From Streptomyces asoensis (GTDB taxonomy: Bacteria; Actinomycetota; Actinomycetes; Streptomycetales; Streptomycetaceae), in NCBI RefSeq assembly GCF_016860545.1, contig NZ_BNEB01000005.1, forward strand, positions 2,108,001 through 2,172,000: a DNA stretch of 64,000 nt, written 5' to 3'. A model generated the notes under the pieces. That model worked only from the letters and a program-made list of their open reading frames with translations. It made no database searches and was not told the DNA's origin. The stretch's first letter is position 1; every line of letters begins with the position of its first letter. Below, in pieces: positions 8,108 through 16,501 of this stretch. The position numbers and the translations under genes are program-made.

Positions 8108-9573
8108 GCTGCCTTCGCCTCCTTCTCGGTCGCGCCGCCCTGGGTGAAGACGGCCATCTGGGTGGGCGGTCCGACCTCCGGGTCGTCCGGGCCGACCGGG
8201 ACGAACCCGACGTCGTAGCCGTGCCGTTCGGCGACCGCGGCCGCCCAGCCGCGGAACTCCTCACGGGTCCACTCGAAACGGTGGTCGCCGTGCCGTACGT
8301 GGCCTGCCGGGAGGCTCTCCCAGCGGACGTTGTACTCGACGTTCGGGGTGGTCACCACGACCGTGCGCGGACGCGCCGAGCCGAACACCGCGTACTCCAG
8401 GGCGGGCAGCCTGGGCAGGTCGAGGTGTTCGATCACCTCGCTGAGCACGGCCGCGTCGTATCCCTCGAGGCGGGTGTCGGTGTAGGCGAGCGAGCCCTGG
8501 ACCAGCCGGACGCGGGACGCCTGCCGCTCCCCCATCCGGTCCAGCTTCAGCCGGCGGGAGGCGATGGTGAGGGCGCGCACCGACACGTCGACGCCGACGA
8601 TCTCGGTGAAGCGCGGGTCCTTCAGCAGCGCCTGCACCAACTGGCCCTGTCCGCAGCCGAGGTCGAGGACCCGGGCGGCACCGGACTGCGTGAGCGCCGT
8701 GAGGATCGCCTCGCGGCGCAGCACGGCCAGCGGGGTCGGGCGCTCCTCCGTCTCGGCCTCCGCCTCGACCGCGTTGTCGATCTCCTCGACCGCGCTGTCG
8801 TCGGCCTCGGCGAGCCGGACCAGCTCCAGGCGCTCCATCGCCTGCCGGGTCAGCGACCAGCGGCGCGAGAGGTAGCGGCTGGTGATCAGCTTCTGTTCGG
8901 GGTGGTCGGGCAACCAGCCCTCACCGGCGCGCAGCAGCTTGTCGACCTCGTCGGAGGACACCCAGTAGTGCTTGGCGTCGTCGAGGACGGGCAGCAGGAC
9001 GTACAGGTGGCGCAGGGCCTCGGCGACGGTCAGGCGCTCCGACTCCAGGACCAGGCTCACGTACCGCGAGTCGCCCCACTGCGGGAACTCCGTGTCCAGC
9101 GGGACCGGTTCGGCGCTCACCGTCCAGCCGAGCGGCTCGAACAGCGCGCGTACGAGCCCGGCGCCGCCGCGAGCGGGCAGCGCGGGCACCTCGATCCGCA
9201 ACGGCCGCGGCTGCGCGGGCAGTTCGGGCTTGGCCGCGCACACCCCGCGCATCGCGCTGGAGAACACGGCGCTCAGGGCGACCGCGAGCAGTGAGGAGGC
9301 CGCGTAGGGGCGGTCGTTGACGTACTGCGCGAGGGCCGCGTCCGGGGCGCCGCCCCGGCCCTTGCCCTTGCCGCGCCTGACCAGCGCCACGGCGTCGACC
9401 TCCAGCAGCAGCGCCGCCGTGCAGCGATCGGCCGCCGCCTCGGGGTAGAGGACATGGGCCGTGCCGTACGAGGTGGAGAACGTCTGCGCGTTGTCCGGGT
9501 GCTTGTGCAGCAGGAAGCCCAGGTCGGTGGCGGGACGCTCGGGGGTGCCGGTGGTGCTGATCGTCAGGAACAC
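8104..9573 (-). CDS. hen1: 3' terminal RNA ribose 2'-O-methyltransferase Hen1
   Basis: Bacterial Hen1, 489 residues. The N-terminal half (about 1-250) corresponds to the Pnkp-ligase-activating region of the family. The C-terminal half is the methyltransferase, with SAM motif DLGCGQG at 304-310. The metal-binding set is Glu379, Glu382 and His383 in EVIEH, plus His431 in HGDHRFEW, the signature of Mn-dependent Hen1 2'-O-methylation of RNA 3' ends. The GTG at 9573 gives VFLTISTTGTPE and has a GAGG site about 8 bases upstream; the open frame continues much further upstream into low-complexity DNA that is not part of the protein. It is the first gene of a two-gene operon. Confidence 0.94.
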   Translation of the reverse strand: MFLTISTTGTPERPATDLGFLLHKHPDNAQTFSTSYGTAHVLYPEAAADRCTAALLLEVDAVALVRRGKGKGRGGAPDAALAQYVNDRPYAASSLLAVALSAVFSSAMRGVCAAKPELPAQPRPLRIEVPALPARGGAGLVRALFEPLGWTVSAEPVPLDTEFPQWGDSRYVSLVLESERLTVAEALRHLYVLLPVLDDAKHYWVSSDEVDKLLRAGEGWLPDHPEQKLITSRYLSRRWSLTRQAMERLELVRLAEADDSAVEEIDNAVEAEAETEERPTPLAVLRREAILTALTQSGAARVLDLGCGQGQLVQALLKDPRFTEIVGVDVSVRALTIASRRLKLDRMGERQASRVRLVQGSLAYTDTRLEGYDAAVLSEVIEHLDLPRLPALEYAVFGSARPRTVVVTTPNVEYNVRWESLPAGHVRHGDHRFEWTREEFRGWAAAVAERHGYDVGFVPVGPDDPEVGPPTQMAVFTQGGATEKEAKAA

Positions 9574-10091
9574 GTGGGTGCCTCGGTAAGGTTCGGAAAA
9601 AGGAGCGGAAGCGCTGTTCGAACGCTCGCCCGCCCCTACAACGTACCGACAACACCCGGACACCACGCACGATTTTCCCACCCACCCACCCCCGTCCGCC
9701 CTGGTCAGCCCCATCGCCCGGGATGCTACGGGTGAGGTATCGCGGACGGATCGCCGCGGGCGCGGTATCGCGGGCCGACCGCTGGGGGCCGGGTATTGCG
9801 CGCCGACCGCTGTGGGCGCGTGGCCGCGGTCAACGTGTCGCGGACGGGCCGCCATAGGCGAGCCGCTGCGGACGCGCTGCCGCGGACGGGGCGCTGCGCG
9901 GACGGGCTGCCCTGGACGGGCCGCTACGGACGCGCCGCCGCGGACGGCGTCGGCTGCGGGGGCCCTGGGGCGGGGGCCGTGGGCCACGGGGGCTGTGAGC
10001 AACGTGTCGCGGGCGGCGGGCCGCGCGGACGGGGTGTCGCGGGCGGAGTATCGCGGGCCAGCCGCCGCAGGCAGGGTCGGCCGTGGAGGGC
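9574..10091. other. promoter side of hen1 and degenerate GC-rich repeat flank
   Basis: The first 160 bp upstream of hen1 hold its presumed promoter, including the AT-rich GGTTCGGAAAAAGG near 9590. From about 9735 the DNA becomes a patchwork of short, imperfect repeats of words such as GCGGGCCGACCGC and GCGGACGGGC. They look like older, diverged members of the array to the right. No gene is supportable here. Confidence 0.6.
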
Positions 10092-10898
10092 GTGCTCAGC
10101 GTGTCACGGTAGGCGGGCCGCTGCGGAGGGGTTGTCGCGGGCCAACCGCCGCAGGCGAGCTCGGCCGTGGGGGGCGTGGGCAGCGTGTCGCGCGAGGCGG
10201 GCCGCTACGGGCCAGCCGCCGCAGGCAGGGCCGGCCGTGGGGGGGACGTGCTCAGCGTGTCACGGTAGGCGGGCCGCTGCGGAGGGGTTGTCGCGGGCCA
10301 ACCGCCGCAGGCGAGCTCGGCCGTGGGGGGCGTGGGCAGCGTGTCGCGCGAGGCGGGCCGCTACGGGCCAGCCGCCGCAGGCAGGGTCGGCCGTGGGGGG
10401 CGTGCTCAGCGTGTCACGGTAGGCGGGCCGCTGCGGAGGGGTTGTCGCGGGCCAACCGCCGCAGGCGAGCTCGGCCGTGGGGGGCGTGGGCAGCGTGTCG
10501 CGCGAGGCGGGCCGCTACGGGCCAGCCGCCGCAGGCAGGGTCGGCCGTGGGGGGCGTGCTCAGCGTGTCGCGCGAGGCGGGCCGCTACGGGCCAGCCGCC
10601 GCAGGCAGGGTCGGCCGTGGGGGGCGTGCTCAGCGTGTCACGGTAGGCGGGCCGCTGCGGAGGGGTTGTCGCGGGCCAACCGCCGCAGGCGAGCTCGGCC
10701 GTGGGGGGCGTGGGCAGCGTGTCGCGCGAGGCGGGCCGCTACGGGCCAGCCGCCGCAGGCAGGGTCGGCCGTGGGGGGCGTGCTCAGCGTGTCACGGTAG
10801 GCGGGCCGCTGCGGAGGGGTTGTCGCGGGCCAACCACCGCAGGCGAGCTCGGCCGTGGGGGGCGTGGGCAGCGTGTCGCGCGAGGCGGGCCGCTGCGG
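10092..10898. repeat. compound minisatellite of 84-bp (A) and 70-bp (B) units, 154-bp period
   Basis: Unit A begins GTGCTCAGCGTGTCACGG and is 84 bp; unit B begins GTGGGCAGCGTGTCGCGC and is 70 bp. Order: A 10092, B 10176 (72 bp, 2-bp insertion), A 10248, B 10332, A 10402, B 10486, B-like 10556, A 10626, B 10710, A 10780, then a B unit from 10864 that decays after about 35 bp. Copies are almost identical. Because 70 and 154 are not multiples of three, each B unit rotates the reading frame. A long open frame crosses the array but cycles through the same peptides in three frames, so it is not evidence for a protein. Confidence 0.95.
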
Positions 10899-11037
10899 GC
10901 GGGCCAGCGCGGGCGCGGTGCCACGGGCCAGCCACCGCCGGACCGGGCATTGCAGGCCGGCGGCCGCGAGCGGGTTGCCGGGGGCCGACCGCCGCGAGCG
11001 GGTTGCCGCAGCCGTCGGGACGACACACTCGCTGTTG

Positions 11038-12009
11038 CTAGCGCTTCGCGGCTCGCCATGGGCCGACGCCCAGTTTTCCGGTGGTGCCCAGGTCCAGGTG
11101 CGGGGTCACCATCACCGGGTCGGCACCCGACCTGGCGCGCACCCGCACGTACGGGACGTCGACCGCGGTGCCCGAGCCGGTGGTGTTGCGCCACATCAGG
11201 CCGGCGCTCGCCCGCTGTCCGGGCTTCAGGGTGACGGGCCGGGGCGGGTCGTCGAACCCGGCGACGGTGGCGATGCCGCCGCTGCCCTTCAGCACCCGGA
11301 CGCCCTCGACCGGCTCGCGGTCCTCGTCCAGCAGGCTCACCTGCGGATAGCCGTCCAGGGTGTAGTCGCGTTCCCCGCAGTTCTCCAGGACGAGTCCCAC
11401 GACGCGCAGCCCCATCGCGGCGTCGCCGTCGTCGGCGGTGAGGCGGACTCCGGAGGTCGGACAGACCCCGGCCTCGGCGGGCGCCTCGTCGGCCGGGACC
11501 TTCGTCACCTCGCCGACCCGCACAGTCGTCACCCGGGACGCCCCCGGCACCAGGGCCCCCTGCCGGACGGTCCCCCGGACCGTCCGGCCCGCGCCCACCG
11601 AGCGCACGGTCACCCGCCGACCGTCCATGACCTCGCCCGCGCCCGTCGTGAAGTCGAAGCGGACGGTGTACGTCATCGACCGCGTACCGGAGTTGGTCAC
11701 CTCGTAGACGGCCGAGACGCCGGAGTCACCGGGAGCGCCCGTGGGCAGACTCTCGGCCCGGACGAGCCCACCGCCGGACGCTCCGGACGTGCCGGACGTG
11801 CCGGAAGGAGTGGAGGAGGGGGTGGGAACCGTCACCGAGGTGATCCGGACCCCGTCCACCGCGGGCCGGGTGACCTCGGTGACCGGCGTCGGACCACCCC
11901 CGCCGACCCCGTCGGCCCCGCCGCCCCCGGTGTCGGCGCCTTCCGATCCGCACCCCGAGAGGAGCAGAAGGGCGGTGAGGGCCGGGAGGAGGCAACGGGT
12001 TCGACGCAT
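11038..12009 (-). CDS. DUF4232-type secreted lipoprotein
   Basis: A 323-residue predicted lipoprotein. Residues 1-20 form a signal peptide ending in the lipobox LLSGC, so the mature protein should be anchored outside the membrane by its cysteine. A Gly/Thr-rich linker follows. The C-terminal part carries a DUF4232-like beta domain beginning CPTSGVRLTADDGDAAMGLR and containing VVGLVLENCGERDYTLDGYPQVSLL. The ATG at 12009 was chosen because it starts directly on the signal peptide, while longer versions would put 17 extra residues before it. DUF4232 proteins are common in streptomycetes and have no known biochemical role. The gene abuts the minisatellite at its 3' end. Confidence 0.85.
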   Translation of the reverse strand: MRRTRCLLPALTALLLLSGCGSEGADTGGGGADGVGGGGPTPVTEVTRPAVDGVRITSVTVPTPSSTPSGTSGTSGASGGGLVRAESLPTGAPGDSGVSAVYEVTNSGTRSMTYTVRFDFTTGAGEVMDGRRVTVRSVGAGRTVRGTVRQGALVPGASRVTTVRVGEVTKVPADEAPAEAGVCPTSGVRLTADDGDAAMGLRVVGLVLENCGERDYTLDGYPQVSLLDEDREPVEGVRVLKGSGGIATVAGFDDPPRPVTLKPGQRASAGLMWRNTTGSGTAVDVPYVRVRARSGADPVMVTPHLDLGTTGKLGVGPWRAAKR

Positions 12010-12077
12010 AGCGGCCACCCCATCAGGGCCGCACCCGGCCGACCGTGACGGAGGCCACACCTCCGGTCACAGCCGTG

Positions 12078-13007
12078 TCACAGCCGGGGCAGCTGCGTCT
12101 GCACCTGGCCGGAGATCAGCTCCAGGTGGTCGAGGTCGTCCAGGTCGAGGATCTGGAGGTACATCCGCCGGGAGCCGGCCTCGGCGTACCGGCCGATCTT
12201 GTCGACGACCTCGGCCGGGGAACCCGCCAGCCCGTTGGCCTTCAGCTCGTCGACCTCACGACCGATCGCGGCGGCGCGGCGGGCGACCTCCTGGTCGTCC
12301 TTGCCCACGCAGACCACCAGCGCGTTCGAGAGGGTGATCGCGTCGGCCTCCCGGCCGGCCTCCGCGGCGGCGTCGCGGACCCGGCCGAACTGGCGCTCGC
12401 TGTCCTCGACCGAGCCGAACGGCATGTTGAACTCGTCGGCGAACCGGGCGGCCAGCCGCGGCGTGCGGGTCGCGCCGGTGCCGCCGATCAGCACCGGGAC
12501 CTTCGCCTGCGCGGGCTTGGGCAGCGCGGGCGAACCGGTGAGGTCGTAGTAGGTGCCGTGGAAGTCGTAGGTCTTGCCGGTCTCCGTCGCCCACAGCCCC
12601 GTGACGATCTCGAGCTGCTCCTCCAGGCGGCCGATCTTCTCCTTCGGGAAGGGGATGCCGTACGCCTTGTGCTCCTCCTCGTACCAGCCGGCGCCCAGGC
12701 CCAGCTCGACGCGTCCGCCGGACATCTGGTCCACCTGGGCGACCTGGATGGCGAGCACGCCGGGCAGCCGGAAGGTGCCGGCGGTCATCAGCGTGCCGAG
12801 GCGGATGCGCTTGGTCTCACGGGCCAGCCCGGCGAGGGTGATCCAGGCGTCCGTGGGACCCGGCAGGCCGCTCACGTCGCCCATCTTCAGATAGTGGTCC
12901 GACCGGAAGAAGGCGTCGAACCCGAGGTCCTCGGTGGCCTTCGCCACGGTGAGGAGGGTGTCGTAGGTCGCCCCCTGCTGGGGCTCGGTGAAGATACGGA
13001 GATCCAT
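12078..13007 (-). CDS. LLM-class F420-dependent oxidoreductase
   Basis: A 309-residue luciferase-like monooxygenase fold protein, probably F420- or FMN-dependent. Family features are DLGFDAFFRSDHYLKMG near the N terminus, RIRLGTLMTAGTFRLPGVLA, GRVELGLGAGWYEEEHKAYGIPF in the middle, and PVLIGGTGATRTPRLAARFADEFN. These match the streptomycete LLM class F420-dependent TIGR-type enzymes. The ATG at 13007 has AGGATGGAGG immediately before it. The upstream continuation is C-rich low-complexity DNA. The substrate is unknown. It stands alone between a lipoprotein gene and an orphan hypothetical gene, so context does not help. Confidence 0.9.
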   Translation of the reverse strand: MDLRIFTEPQQGATYDTLLTVAKATEDLGFDAFFRSDHYLKMGDVSGLPGPTDAWITLAGLARETKRIRLGTLMTAGTFRLPGVLAIQVAQVDQMSGGRVELGLGAGWYEEEHKAYGIPFPKEKIGRLEEQLEIVTGLWATETGKTYDFHGTYYDLTGSPALPKPAQAKVPVLIGGTGATRTPRLAARFADEFNMPFGSVEDSERQFGRVRDAAAEAGREADAITLSNALVVCVGKDDQEVARRAAAIGREVDELKANGLAGSPAEVVDKIGRYAEAGSRRMYLQILDLDDLDHLELISGQVQTQLPRL

Positions 13008-13019
13008 ACCTCCATCCTG

Positions 13020-13140
13020 CACTCCACCCCGCCCACCGACCCCACCGGTCCCCTCGACCCCACCGACCCCCTTCACCCCACAGGTCTCACCCCACCGGTC
13101 TCTTCACCACACCGGTCTCCTCGATCCCACCGGCCCCCTC
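13020..13140. repeat. C-rich degenerate tandem repeat (CCCCACCGG words)
   Basis: About 120 bp made of imperfect repeats of ACCCCACCGGTC, ACCCCACCGACC and CACCGGTCTC lie directly upstream of the LLM gene's ribosome binding site, in its presumed promoter region. The strand bias (almost no G except in CCGG) is unusual even for this genome. Confidence 0.7.
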
Positions 13141-13183
13141 CGCCGCGCGCGGCAGCCGGCCCCCGCTCCATGCATCCGCCTCC

Positions 13184-13663
13184 TCACCTCTCCGGCAACG
13201 CGCCCTCCCTCTCCTCCCGCTCCTCCCTCGCCGACAGCTTGCGCAGCATCTCCAGCACCCGGTCCCTGGACTCGTCCGCCGCGTCGATGGCCTCCATGCA
13301 CTTCCAGTACGTGCCCTGGTCGTCCGCCGAACTGGCCTGCCCGACGAGGGCGATGCCGACCTCGCCGAGCAGTCCGCTCAGGTCGATCAGGGCCCGCCGG
13401 GCGTCGTCCAGCTCGGTGAGCCGGGCGGCGAGCAGATCCCCGGGGTCGAGATCCGGCGCGCCCAGCACACCGCAGCCTCTGCCCGCCAGCTCGGTCAGGC
13501 CCAGCGCCTCGCCCCGCAGCTCGGGCGGCCCCGAGACGGCCAGGCGGCTGCCGATCGCCTGGGCCAGGGCCTGCGCCTGCCACACTTCCTCGAACATCTG
13601 GGCGCCCTCGCCGCTGCCCGCGAGCGCGCGTCTGCTGGTCAGGATGAGCCGCACCGCGTCCAT
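13184..13663 (-). CDS. conserved streptomycete hypothetical protein (DUF6099-like)
   Basis: A 159-residue, largely helical soluble protein, with no signal peptide or membrane segment. It begins MDAVRLILTSRRALAG, has the segment VWQAQALAQAIGSRLAVSGPPELRGEALGLTELAGRGCG, and ends in a charged stretch KLSAREEREEREGALPER. I associate it with the DUF6099 family from memory and cannot verify this. The ATG at 13663 gives a clean start. No function can be inferred; it lies alone downstream of the MazG-ATPase pair and a hairpin. Confidence 0.75.
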   Translation of the reverse strand: MDAVRLILTSRRALAGSGEGAQMFEEVWQAQALAQAIGSRLAVSGPPELRGEALGLTELAGRGCGVLGAPDLDPGDLLAARLTELDDARRALIDLSGLLGEVGIALVGQASSADDQGTYWKCMEAIDAADESRDRVLEMLRKLSAREEREEREGALPER

Positions 13664-13771
13664 GCGCTGCCCCCGTCTGCCCGACGTGCTGCCCGCACGT
13701 CCGCCCGAACACCCGTCTGCACCACTCCACTACCCAGAGTGAGTGACCAGGGGGCGAAAAGCCAGAGGTGA

Positions 13772-13804
13772 ACCGAAATCTGTGGACAACAAATCGATTT
13801 CGGT
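13772..13804. promoter_or_regulatory. inverted repeat in an AT-richer intergenic region
   Basis: ACCGAAATC at 13772-13780 pairs perfectly with GATTTCGGT at 13796-13804 across a 15-bp loop that includes AAATCGATTT (13791-13800), itself a palindrome. It lies between the MazG gene (upstream) and the DUF6099-like gene (downstream), both on the minus strand. It could be a terminator-like structure for the first or an operator for the second. Confidence 0.5.
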
Positions 13805-13876
13805 CCGCGCCACGACTGCGGAGAGTGAAAACGGATTGCGCCGCTCCTGTGGGGGTAGCGCGATGCCGAGGCCTCG

Positions 13877-14206
13877 CTAGGGCGCCGGGAACCTCCGCTC
13901 GTTACGGTCGATCTTGGCGTCCAGCGCGGTCAGCGGGTCGATGCCGAGCACCTCGCACAGTTGCAGCAGGTAGGCGAGCACGTCGGCGACCTCGTCCGTG
14001 ACCCGGTGGGCGGTGTCCGGGTCGTCCATCACGCGCGAGGACTCCTCCGGCGTCAACCACTGGAAGATCTCGAGGAGTTCGGAGGCCTCCACGCTCAGCG
14101 CGGAGACGAGGTTCTTGGGTGTGTGGAAGGGCTGCCAGTTCCGTGCGGCCGCGAACTCGGCCAGCCTGCGCTGAAGTTTCGCCACGTCGAGGTGTTGTTC
14201 GGTCAC
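13877..14206 (-). CDS. MazG-type nucleotide pyrophosphohydrolase
   Basis: A 109-residue protein of the small MazG/HisE-like all-alpha NTP pyrophosphatase group. The core is FAAARNWQPFHTPKNLVSALSVEASELLEIFQW, where EASELLE supplies metal-binding acidic residues, followed by VTDEVADVLAYLLQLCEVLG with the second acidic cluster (EVADV). This is the E-x-x-E and E-x-x-D pattern that coordinates Mg. Such enzymes clear unwanted NTPs or (p)ppGpp-like nucleotides. The GTG start overlaps the stop of the preceding ATPase gene (GTGA, 14203-14206), so translation is coupled and a joint function is likely. Confidence 0.88.
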   Translation of the reverse strand: MTEQHLDVAKLQRRLAEFAAARNWQPFHTPKNLVSALSVEASELLEIFQWLTPEESSRVMDDPDTAHRVTDEVADVLAYLLQLCEVLGIDPLTALDAKIDRNERRFPAP

Positions 14207-15504
14207 GGACCAAGGTCTACCACCGTCACGCCCTCCGTCCGGGCGGCCCAGTGCCCGTCGCCGACCGTGCCGACACAGCGGATGTGCCCGCGCTCCGCCA
14301 TCCGCACCGCCAGCCGCAGCAGTTCGCCGCGCTGGCGCGGGTCCAGGCCCCGGTCGAGGCCGTCGGCGAGGAGGGTGAGGGTCTGCATCGCGGCGGGGAC
14401 CTCGCCGACCGGGTCGACGTCGAGGACACCGGGCCCGGTCAGCAGCACCAGGGCGAGGGCGACGTACCGCAGTTCGCCGTAGCCCAGCCGGGCCAGTTCC
14501 GTACGGCTGCCGTCGGCGCGGTCGATCAGCGCGCGTACCGTGCCGTCGGCCAGCGTCTCGGCGCGCAGGTCCACGACGGGTGCGGCGGATCCGGCGGACA
14601 GCGCGGCCACCAGCAGCGCGTGCCGCCGTCCGCACTCCTCGCGGGTGCGCCACAGGACGTCCGCGAGGTTGTCGCAGCCCGCGAGCAGCCTGCCGGAGCC
14701 GGTGGGCACGGGCACGCCCATCCAGTCGGGCTGCGGATCGCAGGCGAAGACCGACCGCAGGGCGACGACCATCTGTTCGGCGGCGGCCAGCACCTGCCGC
14801 TGCCCGTCGGTCCTGCCGGCCACCCGCAGCGGCAGCAGCGCGGTGCCGAGCCGGTCGTCGGGCAGCGGGGCGCGCGTCACGGGCGTGGAACCGCCGGTGT
14901 ACCACCCGGCCTGCACCGTGCGGCGCCCGGGATCCCGCAGCGCCGTCTCCAGCAGCACGACACCTCCCGCGCTCAGCCGCTCTCCGACGATGCGCAGCTC
15001 GGGCTCGGCCTGTACGGCGACGTCGAGGCGCACCGGCCCGCCGGGGCCGTCGGCCGTGCACCCGATGCGGAACCCGCGTCGGCGCTGGGCGTCGGGCAGC
15101 GCGCCCTGCGGTACACAGGCGACCGGATCGGCGAAGACCTCACCCAGCCGGGCCCCGCCCGCGAGCCGCGCCAGCGCCTCGTACGCCCGCAGCGCGCTGC
15201 TCTTTCCGCTCCCGCTCGCCCCGGCGAACAGCGTGACGGCCCCGAGGCGGAACCGGGCCCGCCGGTGCCGCGCGAACGCGGCGAGCCGCAGTTCGGTCAC
15301 GCAGGGCCGCGCGTACCGGACCTCGTCGGACGCCGTGCGCCCGGCTTCGGCCGCCGGGCGCGCGGCCGGCGCGCTCCGCGCCTCGACGGACGGCGCCTGC
15401 GCGGGGACGGTACGGGCGGTGTCGCCCCCGGACGACGGACCGTCGGACGCGGGACGGGGCACGGGCGCGGACACGGGCCCGGAGGAGGCAGACGACGAGG
15501 ACAT
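14203..15504 (-). CDS. RecF/SMC-like ABC ATPase coupled to MazG
   Basis: A 433-residue protein of the AAA_21/RecF-OLD-like ABC ATPase group. Walker A GASGSGKSS spans 95-103, right after the strand FRLGAVTLFA. A signature-like RLGYGELRYVALALVLL and a Walker-B-like GPGVLDVDPVG follow in the C-terminal part. The H-loop region may be GHIRCVGTVGD. The first 65 residues are Ser/Ala/Pro-rich and may not be translated: a GTG at 15300 (start VTELRLAAFARHRR) would give a 365-residue protein that begins on the ATPase core. Neither start has a strong ribosome binding site. The function is unknown. Its overlap with a nucleotide pyrophosphohydrolase suggests nucleic-acid-sensing control of nucleotide hydrolysis. 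Confidence 0.78.
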   Translation of the reverse strand: MSSSSASSGPVSAPVPRPASDGPSSGGDTARTVPAQAPSVEARSAPAARPAAEAGRTASDEVRYARPCVTELRLAAFARHRRARFRLGAVTLFAGASGSGKSSALRAYEALARLAGGARLGEVFADPVACVPQGALPDAQRRRGFRIGCTADGPGGPVRLDVAVQAEPELRIVGERLSAGGVVLLETALRDPGRRTVQAGWYTGGSTPVTRAPLPDDRLGTALLPLRVAGRTDGQRQVLAAAEQMVVALRSVFACDPQPDWMGVPVPTGSGRLLAGCDNLADVLWRTREECGRRHALLVAALSAGSAAPVVDLRAETLADGTVRALIDRADGSRTELARLGYGELRYVALALVLLTGPGVLDVDPVGEVPAAMQTLTLLADGLDRGLDPRQRGELLRLAVRMAERGHIRCVGTVGDGHWAARTEGVTVVDLGP

Positions 15505-15733
15505 ATCCGGACCGTAGGACTCCGCAATCAGCCGAACCGTTCCGCCCGGAGAAGCTTCCTACGATCGAGCGACGACGACGGCCCCGGGGACGTGCAGAAA
15601 CGGGGCGCACGACCCGACGGGACGCACGGCCGGACGGGACGCACCGCCCGAGGGGGCGGAACGCGGCGGGACTCGGAGGCGGGCCCGGGCCCACCGCACG
15701 CCGCGGCGGACGAGCGATGGGCACGGGGGCCGC

Positions 15734-16123
15734 TCAGACGCCGGGGACTCCAGCCCCCTCCATGATTCCGCTGACCTCGGTACCCGGCGGGGTGAGCAGG
15801 AAGACGTTGCGGTCGACCCGGTGCATGCCGCTGGCGAGGCCGAAGACGACCCCGGTGGAGAAGTCCAGGACACGCTTGGCGGTGTCGGTCTCCGCGCCGG
15901 TCAGGTCGAGCAGCACCGGGATGCCCGCCATCAGCGTCTCGGCCACCTCACGGGCGTCCGCGAAGACGTTGATCCGCAGCACGACGAACCGGCGCCGCGT
16001 CTCGGTCTCCGCGTCCGGCAGCGCACGATGGCCCACCGCCGACGGCCATGCGTCCCGGCCCCGCAACGGAACAACCTGAGCGAGCCCTTCCCACTGTTCA
16101 TCGGTGACGTCGTAACGGTTCAC
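15734..16123 (-). CDS. SepF-like cell division protein (paralogue)
   Basis: A 129-residue SepF-domain protein. SepF proteins bind membrane and FtsZ and help anchor the Z ring in actinobacteria. The core includes RRFVVLRINVFADAREVAETLMAGIPVLLDLTGAE, AKRVLDFSTGVVFGLASGMHRVDRNVFLLTPPG, matching the DUF552/SepF fold (the conserved LD followed by F-x-G-x-x-x-x-G). The usual N-terminal amphipathic membrane helix of main SepF is not obvious, so this is probably one of the streptomycete SepF-like paralogues rather than the division-cluster SepF. GTG at 16123 is chosen because a G-rich ribosome binding site precedes it; the frame extends to a TTG at 16168. It is a monocistronic unit. Confidence 0.85.
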   Translation of the reverse strand: MNRYDVTDEQWEGLAQVVPLRGRDAWPSAVGHRALPDAETETRRRFVVLRINVFADAREVAETLMAGIPVLLDLTGAETDTAKRVLDFSTGVVFGLASGMHRVDRNVFLLTPPGTEVSGIMEGAGVPGV

Positions 16124-16501
16124 CGGCACCCCCCGAACTGACTCGCCTTCAATGCGTGCACCAGCCAATTCTTACGCCAAGTCACCCGTTCGGCCCAACA
16201 GCGACACGGACCGCCACGCTCTGTGCTGCCGCGCGACGGCTCGCGGCGCGCGGCCGCGGCGAGGACTCTCCCGCCGGTCGCACCCTGCCCACCAGCCTCA
16301 ATCATGCTGTGGACGCACGCACTTGGCAGATGCACCGGTATCACCGACGTCGACGCGAGGGCTTGAGGGAACGAGGCGACACCCCCCGCTCCCCACATCG
16401 GACCGCTCGGAAATCGCAGGCCGGGGCGCCCCTGAAATGCCCTCTGAAGTGCCGACCGGGCGCCTCGGAATCGCCGGCCCGGGCCGGCCGGCGGCTCCGC
16501 G
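16124..16501. other. 378-bp intergenic region, no gene seen
   Basis: Lies between the start of the SepF-like gene and the end of the yceI-like gene, both on the minus strand. It should hold the SepF-like promoter. A 16-bp perfect palindrome GCCGGCCCGGGCCGGC at 16473-16488 could end yceI transcription. I see no coding frame with a convincing start. Confidence 0.5.

Noticed and set aside
10092..10898. Possible CRISPR array
   Set aside because: Repeats of 70-84 bp abut with no unique spacers, and no cas genes are in the window.
9812..11041. A 409-codon open frame across the 154-bp minisatellite
   Set aside because: The 70-bp and 154-bp periods are not multiples of three, so the same peptides appear in all three frames in turn, and there is no convincing ribosome binding site. 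This is what a stop-poor GC-rich repeat produces by chance.
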